Positions 1 to 5,658 of a stretch of DNA of 9,743 nucleotides are shown here, piece after piece. The notes under the pieces were generated by a model that was not told the origin of the DNA, searched no databases, and was given only the letters and a program-made list of their open reading frames with translations. The first letter of the stretch is position 1; each line of letters opens with the position of its first letter. The DNA is taken from positions 1 to 9,743 of the forward strand of contig DASTWM010000304.1 of the NCBI GenBank assembly GCA_035765855.1, given 5' to 3'. Origin of the DNA: DASTWM01 sp035765855 (lineage in GTDB: Bacteria > Chloroflexota > Chloroflexia > Chloroflexales > Roseiflexaceae). The position numbers and the translations under genes were made by a program.

Positions 1-159
1 GTCATCGCGCAACGGCTCTCGACGCTGCGCATGGCCGATATGGTTCTGGTGCTGGACCATGGGCGGATTGTCACGCGCGGCACGCACGAGCAATTGCTCC
101 GCACATCCGCGCTCTACGCCGAGATGTACCGGCAGCAAATCCGCGGAAAGGAAGCATAA
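1..159 (+). CDS. ABC exporter half-transporter, C-terminal end of the nucleotide-binding domain (partial, degenerate-site subunit)
   Basis: Frame 1 is open from the window edge to TAA at 157-159 and gives the last 52 residues of an ABC ATPase. The visible part starts with VIAQRLSTL, which aligns with the IAHRLST H-loop (switch) motif and is followed by the usual D-loop-distal stretch (MADMVLVLDHGRIVTRGTHEQLL) and a YAEMYRQQ tail typical of MsbA/BmrA-like exporters. The catalytic H-loop histidine is replaced by Gln (codon 10-12). In known heterodimeric exporters such as LmrCD and TAP, this change marks the subunit carrying the degenerate ATP site. The gene runs directly into a second ABC exporter gene, so the two products probably form a heterodimer in the cytoplasmic membrane. 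The membrane domain, Walker A and signature motifs lie outside the window. Confidence 0.9.
   Translation, partial: VIAQRLSTLRMADMVLVLDHGRIVTRGTHEQLLRTSALYAEMYRQQIRGKEA
148..152 (+). promoter_or_regulatory. Shine-Dalgarno site for the mini-ORF at 159
   Basis: AAGGA lies 6 nt before the ATG at 159, inside the end of the upstream ABC gene. No comparable site precedes the ATG at 182, where the large downstream ABC frame begins. Ribosomes are therefore best placed to start at 159, not at 182. Confidence 0.6.
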
Positions 160-185
160 TGAGCGCGAAAGACACGAGCGTATGA
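159..185 (+). other. 8-codon mini-ORF linking the two ABC genes (possible translational relay)
   Basis: ATG at 159 overlaps the upstream stop as TAATG and is preceded by AAGGA. It reads MSAKDTSV and then stops at TGA 183-185, which itself overlaps the ATG at 182 (ATGA) of the downstream ABC gene. The arrangement would let a terminating ribosome restart twice, coupling synthesis of both half-transporters. An alternative is that 159 was the ancestral start of the downstream gene and a small indel shifted the frame, with the ATG at 182 now serving as start. Confidence 0.4.
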
Positions 186-2017
186 GCATCTCGATCGGTT
201 CTTCCGGCTCGAACATGGGGCCGCGCAGCGCCATACATGAGTTTGGCAAACAACAAGCCGGCAAAGCATTTGATCTGCGGATTGTCTTGCGGCTCATGGG
301 GTATTTGCGCCCGTACTGGCTGCGCATGACCATCGCGATGACGTTTGTGCTCATCTCAGCCGGGCTGACGCTGAGTGTGCCGTATTTGATCAAGATCGCG
401 ATTGATCAGTCGATTACCAATGGCGATCTTGCGGGCTTAACCCAGATTGCGCTGTGGCTCATGGCGGTATTCGTCGCCATTTATGTGACAACTGCCGTGC
501 TCCAGTATCTTTTGTCATGGGTAGGCGATCAGGTGCTGGCAACCCTGCGCGAACAACTCTTTCGACATTTGCAGGAGCTTCCGCTCGGCTATCACGATAC
601 GCACATCGTCGGCGTAACGATATCGCGCGTGATCAACGATGTCGCGGTGATCAACGATTTACTATCGCAGGGCCTGATTACGTTTGTGCAGGATGTGTTT
701 ATGCTGATTGGCATCGTCGTGGTCATGCTTTCGATGAGCCTGCGCCTCGCGCTAATCACGTTTACGGTCCTGCCGCTCATGATTCTCGCGACATGGCTGT
801 TCGCGCGCCAGGCCCAGGTCGCCTTTCGGCAGACGCGCAACCGCATTGCTGAGGTCGTTGGCAATTTAGCGGAAAACATCACGGGCATGCGCGTCATTCA
901 GGCCTTCGCGCAAGAGGAAACGTCGCAGGAGCGCTTCGACGAAGTGAATAGCGCGAACCGTGACGCGAACATCGCCGCCATGACGCTGTCGTTTCTATTT
1001 CTACCGGCGGTCGAATTTCTGGGCATGCTCGCGACCGGAATTGTCCTGTGGTTTGGCGGGCGGGCCGTGATTGACAATCAGTTGACGATCGGCGTGGTTG
1101 TCGCGTTTCTTGCGTATGTCACGCGCTTTTTTGATCCGATTCAGGAGTTGAGCCAGCTTTACACGACCATGCAATCCGCCATGGCGGGCGGCGAGCGTGT
1201 TCTGGAATTGCTGGATACACCGCCCACCATACGTGACGCCCCCGACGCGCCGGAGATGCCACCAATCATCGGGCAGATCGAGCTTGCGGATGTATCGTTC
1301 GCGTATCATGACGATGCCTACGTGCTGCATGATCTCAACCTGATCATCGAGCCGGGCCAGACCGTCGCGCTGGTTGGGCCGACTGGCGCGGGCAAATCGT
1401 CGATCGCGAATCTGATTGCGCGCCTGTACGATGTGACCAAAGGCGCGGTGCTGATCGATGGGATCGATGTCCGCACGGTCGCGCAACGCTCGCTGCGGCG
1501 GCAGACCGGCATCGTGCCGCAGGAGCCATTCTTGTTTTCGGGTACGATTGCCGACAATATTTGCTTCGGCCATCTCGACGCGACGCCACGCGAGATCGAG
1601 GACGCCGCGCGCCTGGCAAACGCGCATGAGTTCATCGCCGCGCTGCCGGACGGGTACGCGACCGACATTCAGGAGGGTGGCGTCAATCTCTCGGTTGGCC
1701 AGCGGCAGTTGATCTGCATGGCCCGGGCGGTGCTCGCCAATCCGCGCATTCTGATTCTGGATGAGGCGACCGCGAGTGTGGACATTGTGACCGAGCAGTT
1801 GATTCAAGAGGCATTGCAACGCTTGCTCGCGGGCCGCACGGCAATCGTGATCGCGCACCGGCTCAGCACCATTCGCAACGCCGACCTGATTTGTGTCGTG
1901 CAGGCAGGCCGGATCGTCGAGCGCGGGCGACATGACGATTTGATCACGCGCGGCGGGTTGTATCGGCAGTTGCATGATCGACGGTTTGTGGATATGGCCG
2001 CCGATGTCGATAAATAA
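182..2017 (+). CDS. ABC exporter half-transporter, full length (ABC_membrane plus ATPase), catalytic-site subunit
   Basis: This 611-residue protein is the normal length of a fused membrane/ATPase half-exporter. Six hydrophobic helices lie in residues ~40-325, followed by an ATPase domain from ~360. Visible motifs are an A-loop Tyr (Y375), Walker A GPTGAGKS (399-406), Q-loop Q447, signature LSVGQ (503-507), Walker B ILILD with catalytic E528, and H-loop H559. It thus supplies a full Walker A/B/H set. The signature has Val where the second residue of LSGGQ is usually Gly, and across the dimer it would pair with the degenerate site of the upstream subunit. I chose ATG 182 because the frame has no other good start near the upstream stop and ATGA overlaps the mini-ORF; residues added by starting further upstream look non-coding. 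The gene ends with tandem TAA codons. The substrate cannot be read from sequence; multidrug or lipid export is typical of the family. Confidence 0.92.
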   Translation: MSISIGSSGSNMGPRSAIHEFGKQQAGKAFDLRIVLRLMGYLRPYWLRMTIAMTFVLISAGLTLSVPYLIKIAIDQSITNGDLAGLTQIALWLMAVFVAIYVTTAVLQYLLSWVGDQVLATLREQLFRHLQELPLGYHDTHIVGVTISRVINDVAVINDLLSQGLITFVQDVFMLIGIVVVMLSMSLRLALITFTVLPLMILATWLFARQAQVAFRQTRNRIAEVVGNLAENITGMRVIQAFAQEETSQERFDEVNSANRDANIAAMTLSFLFLPAVEFLGMLATGIVLWFGGRAVIDNQLTIGVVVAFLAYVTRFFDPIQELSQLYTTMQSAMAGGERVLELLDTPPTIRDAPDAPEMPPIIGQIELADVSFAYHDDAYVLHDLNLIIEPGQTVALVGPTGAGKSSIANLIARLYDVTKGAVLIDGIDVRTVAQRSLRRQTGIVPQEPFLFSGTIADNICFGHLDATPREIEDAARLANAHEFIAALPDGYATDIQEGGVNLSVGQRQLICMARAVLANPRILILDEATASVDIVTEQLIQEALQRLLAGRTAIVIAHRLSTIRNADLICVVQAGRIVERGRHDDLITRGGLYRQLHDRRFVDMAADVDK

Positions 2018-2028
2018 TAATCACCTGT

Positions 2029-2050
2029 GGCATGCGCGGAAGTGCATGCC
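2029..2050 (+). repeat. Perfect 7-bp inverted repeat after the ABC operon
   Basis: GGCATGC (2029-2035) and GCATGCC (2044-2050) form a 7-bp stem with an 8-nt loop, 12 nt past the ABC stop codon. No U-tract follows. It may assist termination or protect the 3' end together with the next hairpin. Confidence 0.4.
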
Positions 2051-2058
2051 GAACATGT

Positions 2059-2083
2059 AAGCCGCCTTTTGGGCGGCTTTGCT
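2059..2083 (+). terminator. Probable terminator of the ABC operon
   Basis: AAGCCGCC (2059-2066) pairs perfectly with GGCGGCTT (2072-2079) around a 5-nt loop, followed by a short T-rich stretch (TTTGCTCT). It lies between convergent genes, and the A-run on its left arm gives only a weak U-tract on the minus strand. The weak U-tract makes it a modest intrinsic terminator. Confidence 0.6.
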
Positions 2084-2100
2084 CTGCTGCAAGGGAACGA

Positions 2101-2481
2101 TCAGGACGTCTTCTTTGCCTTGCCGCCGCGTTTGGGAGCAAGCTCCGGCGCGATTTCAGAGGAAGCAACGGCGGCTGCTTCATGGATATGTTCTTCGTTC
2201 GGTGTGGCTCCCCCGTTCTGACGAATCAGCTTGAAGCGAATAAAGTCACCCCGTACCCGCTTGAACTCAATCTCCAGGTCACGTCTGTTTGCAGCGGCAC
2301 GCAGGCGGTTCCGCACGGTCAAACGATTGTCATCAGAATCTAAACGCGCCTCGCCGTAATCACCAATCTCGAATGGTTTAAGCAGCGCATTATACTGTTC
2401 TTCAACCTGCTTGCGAATGCCCTTGTTCTTATGTTCAATGACCTGAACTTCCTCAGGTGCCAGTTTCCGTATGTTTGGCAT
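2101..2481 (-). CDS. Hypothetical protein, 126 aa, with a basic C-terminal tail
   Basis: I do not recognise a named family. The protein is soluble, with no signal peptide or membrane segment. Residues 1-85 look like one compact domain rich in charged helices (MPNIRKLAPEEVQVIEHK at the start, then a segment with VRNRLRAAANRR and EFKRVRGDFIRFKLI). Residues ~90-126 are low-complexity, Ala/Glu-rich, ending in a Lys/Arg tail (PKRGGKAKKTS). A basic tail on a small charged domain would fit nucleic-acid binding, but that is only an inference. The start is well supported: AAGGAG (2489-2494) sits 7 nt before ATG on the minus strand, and a promoter with a palindrome lies ~65 nt upstream. The gene stands alone, convergent with the ABC operon. 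Confidence 0.82.
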   Translation of the reverse strand: MPNIRKLAPEEVQVIEHKNKGIRKQVEEQYNALLKPFEIGDYGEARLDSDDNRLTVRNRLRAAANRRDLEIEFKRVRGDFIRFKLIRQNGGATPNEEHIHEAAAVASSEIAPELAPKRGGKAKKTS

Positions 2482-2546
2482 GATCCGTCTCCTTTTCGTA
2501 AAACCCCCTCAATCCAGCCAACCCCACGTCAGAGAGGATTGGACGC

Positions 2547-2558
2547 TATCGTACGATA
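2547..2558. promoter_or_regulatory. Perfect 12-bp palindrome, candidate operator
   Basis: TATCGTACGATA is its own reverse complement and covers the proposed -10 hexamer of the minus-strand promoter. A dimeric repressor bound here would block that promoter. No regulator gene is adjacent, so binding by the 126-aa product itself is conceivable but unproven. Confidence 0.4.
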
Positions 2559-2576
2559 CAAGCCGTATTCATGCAA
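2548..2576 (-). promoter_or_regulatory. Sigma70-like promoter of the 126-aa hypothetical gene
   Basis: On the minus strand, TTGCAT (2571-2576) and TACGAT (2548-2553) are spaced by exactly 17 nt. Each matches 4 of 6 consensus bases, including the important TA...T positions of the -10. Transcription would start near 2541, giving a leader of about 60 nt that contains the AAGGAG ribosome site. Confidence 0.5.
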
Positions 2577-2605
2577 GTCTGTGCAGCCTGCCGCTTCGAG
2601 AGATT

Positions 2606-2639
2606 CAATGGCGCGAAGGCTGACATCTGTTCGCCATTG
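2606..2639. repeat. 8-bp inverted repeat in the intergenic region
   Basis: CAATGGCG (2606-2613) and CGCCATTG (2632-2639) are perfect arms separated by 18 nt. They lie in the 400-bp gap between the divergent hypothetical and glycosyltransferase genes. Function unknown; the gap holds no convincing small gene. Confidence 0.3.
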
Positions 2640-2713
2640 CATAGGAATTTGTGCCAAGGCAGACTAGGAGCATGGGGGGATGGTGAAGACCGCAACAACG
2701 CTCTATGCTACCC

Positions 2714-2735
2714 TTGACATGTGATGCGTGTCACG
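2714..2735 (+). promoter_or_regulatory. TTGACA box abutting a CRP/FNR-like dyad
   Basis: A consensus TTGACA (2714-2719) is followed immediately by TGTGA-N6-TCACG (2720-2735), close to the classical CRP half-site pattern TGTGA-N6-TCACA. No good -10 hexamer lies 16-18 nt downstream of TTGACA, so this may not be an active promoter. The dyad could be a site for a CRP/FNR-family protein controlling the glycosyltransferase gene, or chance. Confidence 0.3.
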
Positions 2736-2769
2736 AATTCGCCGCTCCTGCAACAAGGGTGCTTTCACT

Positions 2770-2787
2770 CATTCCCGTCATTCCCGT
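2770..2787. repeat. Tandem 9-bp repeat, two copies
   Basis: CATTCCCGT occurs twice head to tail in the region upstream of the glycosyltransferase. Exact duplication, two units only; it may be slippage. Confidence 0.5.
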
Positions 2788-2835
2788 CTTTTATGGCCAT
2801 ACGTTTTCCGACGCATTGCTCCACACAGAGCTATG

Positions 2836-2841
2836 TATAAA
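2836..2841 (+). promoter_or_regulatory. Possible -10 box of the glycosyltransferase gene
   Basis: TATAAA lies in an AT-rich stretch 40 nt before the ATG at 2882. No convincing -35 box is found at the right spacing, so this is a weak call. Confidence 0.25.
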
Positions 2842-2881
2842 AGATACCATCATTATATTCAGGATATTCAAGGCTGAATAC

Positions 2882-4504
2882 ATGAAGATTACTTTTACAA
2901 ATAAGCTACCGATATCCTTTGTATCAGACAAGATACTAGCTCGCGTTATCCATGGAGTGTTAGCCTTTCTCGGAGCCGTTCTGGTACTAAAAGCTGCAAG
3001 TACGTTCCGCTGGCGCATGGAACTTGATACGCCGCTTTTGCACTATGCCGCTTTCCTGATGGATAAATACCATGCGGTTCCATATCGTGACTTTTTTGAA
3101 ACCAGCATGCCTGGTACGTTTGCCTTTCATTATAGTATCGTCAAACTGTTTGGATACTCTGATCTCGCATTTCGCTGTGTTGATTTAGCGCTGCTTTCAC
3201 TGCTTCTATCTGCGACATATCTCTTTATGTCGCGGTTTGGCAAGATATCGGCTTTCTGGGCAAGTATTGTTTTTGGCCTTATTTATTTATCATTTGGTCA
3301 AACAATGAGTCTCCAGCGAGACTATATTGGCACTATTCTGGTGGCTTTAACACTCATCTGTATTCCAAGGCAAACTAGCACTACGGTGCGGATGTGGCGA
3401 TTCGCGCTTGTAGGATTCCTCTTTGGCGCGGCTGCGCTCATCAAGCCGCATCTGGCAATCACGCTTCCGGTCATTTCTGGAGCGCTTCTTATGATACGCT
3501 GGAAGACGGTGCAGCGCACTATTGGCGATTTCGCGCGGTGTATAACGATATTGGCGTTGTCGTTTGCATTTCCAATCATGATAGCTGTGGTGTGGCTCGC
3601 CGCTCACTCGGCGCTTATTCCCTTTATCAGTATCTTCTTTGATTATTTACCGCTGCACAGCAGCCTGACTGGCGAGCAACAAAGTCTTTCGAGTTCAGAT
3701 CATATTGTGTATCTTATTCTTAAAACGCTCTCGTTGGGATACTATACTTTCTTATTTCTATGTTCTTTATTTGCTCTGCATCAGGCATGGATACACGTAT
3801 ATAACAACGGATTAGATCGTATATGGCTCATATGCTTATTATTTTGCACTATTTTGTATGCGCTTTACCCTGCGCTGGCAGGCAAGTTCTGGGACTACCA
3901 CTACATGCCCTTTGCGTACTTTTGCTCGATTTCAACAGGAACCTATTTCGCTGCGGAACGAAGACACAATACTGTACAGGAAGCATGGCAGCTTAAAAAG
4001 CTTCTTGTACTAATCATATTTCTTCTGGTGCTTATCATTCAAGTACGATCCGCGCCTTTTTTATCCTCGCTGGTGCATGATCTTGAGGGCGCTGAGTCAC
4101 ATGCACCGAGAAACGGGCGCGTCGATGAGATAGCGACGTGGCTCCAAACACGATTACATCCGGGTGACACGGTGCAGCCGCTTGATTGGACCGGCGGAAG
4201 CATTCACGCCATGTTGCTGGCGCAGGCGAAGCTTTCAACAACGTTCATGTACGATTACCATTTTTATCATAACGTGTCCTCGCCGTATATTCAGGGATTG
4301 AGGAGCGAATTCATTCGCCAGCTTTTCAGGACGCCACCCCGGTTCATCATTGAGGTTCAGACGGATAAGCCCTGGGTTTCTGGAATCGACACAACCCGCG
4401 CGTTTCCTGAGTTGCATGCATTCATGAACAGGTACTACGCAGTCGCCTGTGAAGGGAAAGGTTATGTAATCTATGAGCGCACAAGCAGTATCGGATCACA
4501 GTAG
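2882..4504 (+). CDS. GT-C type integral membrane glycosyltransferase (GT39/PMT_2-like)
   Basis: The 540-residue protein has about ten hydrophobic helices between residues ~20 and ~388, then an external soluble tail of ~150 residues. The first large loop holds an acidic pair in MELDTPLLHY (E47, D49) followed by PYRDFFETSMPG, the layout of the catalytic loop in polyprenyl-phosphate-sugar-dependent GT-C enzymes. A later RDYIGT segment and WDYHYMPF before the last helices also fit this group. The enzyme would move a sugar from a lipid-phosphate carrier to a glycan, lipid or protein on the outer face of the membrane; donor and acceptor are unknown. The frame is open from 2705, but I prefer ATG 2882: it has AAGG 8 nt upstream, and the 59 extra codons overlap promoter-like DNA. 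Base composition and codons are visibly AT-richer than in the neighbours, which suggests separate acquisition. No other glycan genes flank it. Confidence 0.82.
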   Translation: MKITFTNKLPISFVSDKILARVIHGVLAFLGAVLVLKAASTFRWRMELDTPLLHYAAFLMDKYHAVPYRDFFETSMPGTFAFHYSIVKLFGYSDLAFRCVDLALLSLLLSATYLFMSRFGKISAFWASIVFGLIYLSFGQTMSLQRDYIGTILVALTLICIPRQTSTTVRMWRFALVGFLFGAAALIKPHLAITLPVISGALLMIRWKTVQRTIGDFARCITILALSFAFPIMIAVVWLAAHSALIPFISIFFDYLPLHSSLTGEQQSLSSSDHIVYLILKTLSLGYYTFLFLCSLFALHQAWIHVYNNGLDRIWLICLLFCTILYALYPALAGKFWDYHYMPFAYFCSISTGTYFAAERRHNTVQEAWQLKKLLVLIIFLLVLIIQVRSAPFLSSLVHDLEGAESHAPRNGRVDEIATWLQTRLHPGDTVQPLDWTGGSIHAMLLAQAKLSTTFMYDYHFYHNVSSPYIQGLRSEFIRQLFRTPPRFIIEVQTDKPWVSGIDTTRAFPELHAFMNRYYAVACEGKGYVIYERTSSIGSQ

Positions 4505-4525
4505 GGCTTACTACTATTTGTAGCG

Positions 4526-4552
4526 CATATCAACGCTGAAGTAGTTGATGTG
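4526..4552 (+). terminator. Weak hairpin after the glycosyltransferase gene
   Basis: CATATCAAC (4526-4534) pairs with GTTGATGTG (4544-4552), nine pairs with one G-U, loop of nine. It starts 21 nt past the stop codon but lacks a U-tract, so it is at best a weak terminator. Confidence 0.3.
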
Positions 4553-4613
4553 TTGCAGCGACTTTGTATTCAAACTGCTACGTACTTGCGCGCCGCACTC
4601 CATCAAAGCAGTG

Positions 4614-4619
4614 TATAGT
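4614..4619 (+). promoter_or_regulatory. Possible -10 box of the PAS-STAS gene
   Basis: TATAGT preceded by GTG lies 77 nt before the preferred start at 4697. No -35 match is seen at 16-18 nt upstream. Weak call. Confidence 0.25.
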
Positions 4620-4696
4620 GGATGTCGAGGTGGCTGTTCCACCATGATTACTGGCTAATGATTACGGCACTGTACTGCACAGAGGGAACTCCAGAT

Positions 4697-5566
4697 ATGT
4701 TAGATGTTACTCCGTCGATGCCCGCCTCGTCACCTGTGGCTGATTGCGGACGAAATACCGATCAGATCGAGCAACTGCATGCGCGTGTTGCTATCCAACA
4801 CGCCTGGCTCAATGCCCTGCCCATGGGTGTAACCATTTATGAAATTGTAAGTCGGACCGAATTCCGCTGTGTGTTTATCAATCCTGCCGGTCTTCAGCCT
4901 GATTCACAGGATATCAATGAAGTGCTCGGTAAGCGGCTGGAAGACCTCGTTGACCCGCAAAGTGCGCTCCAGCTTCACCAACAATTCCAGATCTGTATAG
5001 GCACAGGGACCGCGCAGGTTGTCGAAGCCTCCTACCCGTTGCCAACAGGTCTGCTCTGGACGAACTCGACGTTTGCTCCGGTCCGCAACGCGGAGGGACA
5101 CGTCACCCATATCATGGCTGTGTGGGAAGACATCACTGAGCGCAAGCAACGCGAGGCGGAAGAACGCCAGCGGCAGGAAGAGATCATCGAGCAGCAACAG
5201 GCAGTGCTGGCCGAGATTTCGACGCCGCTGCTGGCTATCAGTGAGACGACGGTCGTGATGCCGCTGATCGGGACAGTCGATTCGCACCGCGTCCAGCAAA
5301 TCATGGATACGCTGCTCGCGGGCGTGGCGGCGAGCCGTGCCCGGATGGTCATTCTGGATATCACCGGCGTTGCCGTCGTCGACACGCAGGTCGCCAATGC
5401 GTTTGTGCGCGCTTCCCAGGCTGTCAGCCTCCTCGGGTGCCAGGCGGTGGTGACGGGCATTCGCCCCGAAGTGGCCCAGACGCTGGTTGGATTAGGGGTG
5501 GACCTGCACGGCATCATCACGCGTGGTACGCTGCGGGACGGCATTACCTACGCGCTCACCAATTAG
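4697..5566 (+). CDS. PAS-coiled coil-STAS regulator, RsbR-like co-antagonist
   Basis: This 289-residue cytoplasmic protein has a PAS domain at ~36-147 ending in the typical WEDITERKQ (D145), a charged coiled coil at ~148-178 (EAEERQRQEEIIEQQQ) and a C-terminal STAS domain at ~178-285. The STAS core DITGVAVVDTQVANAF and GIRPEVAQTLVGLGVDL closely resembles RsbR-type stressosome proteins. T230 and T262 fall where RsbR carries its phosphorylated threonines. By family knowledge it would help a switch kinase (RsbT-like) and RsbS-like partner relay stress or ligand sensing to a sigma factor or cyclase; none of these partners is in the window, so this is an orphan sensor. I prefer ATG 4697, with GAGGGA 9 nt upstream, over ATG 4622, which adds 25 residues of unrelated character. 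It is convergent with the MFS gene. Confidence 0.88.
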   Translation: MLDVTPSMPASSPVADCGRNTDQIEQLHARVAIQHAWLNALPMGVTIYEIVSRTEFRCVFINPAGLQPDSQDINEVLGKRLEDLVDPQSALQLHQQFQICIGTGTAQVVEASYPLPTGLLWTNSTFAPVRNAEGHVTHIMAVWEDITERKQREAEERQRQEEIIEQQQAVLAEISTPLLAISETTVVMPLIGTVDSHRVQQIMDTLLAGVAASRARMVILDITGVAVVDTQVANAFVRASQAVSLLGCQAVVTGIRPEVAQTLVGLGVDLHGIITRGTLRDGITYALTN

Positions 5567-5585
5567 GACCGACCACGCCTGATGA

Positions 5586-5622
5586 TCGCTACGCCATGAA
5601 ACAGGCATTCATGGCGTAGTGA
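5586..5622. terminator. 15-bp hairpin between convergent STAS and MFS genes
   Basis: CTACGCCATGAA (5589-5600) pairs perfectly with TTCATGGCGTAG (5608-5619) around a 7-nt loop. The stem extends to 15 bp (5586-5622) with one G-U pair. It starts 20 nt after the STAS stop and lies 37 nt beyond the MFS stop. Neither strand has a U-tract after it, so it may act as a two-way roadblock or 3'-end protector, not a classical intrinsic terminator. Confidence 0.55.
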
Positions 5623-5658
5623 CGACACATGCAGCGCCGCCAGCCATGATAAATGCGA

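Noticed and set aside
1001..1975. 324-codon open frame antisense to the second ABC gene
   Set aside because: It mirrors the codon pattern of a well-supported ABC ATPase, has no ribosome site and no recognisable domain.
2705..2881. N-terminal extension of the glycosyltransferase from ATG 2705
   Set aside because: It overlaps the CRP-like dyad, a tandem repeat and AT-rich promoter-like DNA, and the ATG at 2882 has a plausible ribosome site and a normal N-terminus.
4622..4696. Start of the PAS-STAS protein at 4622
   Set aside because: ATG 4697 has GAGGGA at good spacing; the extra residues do not resemble the family and begin right after a -10-like box.
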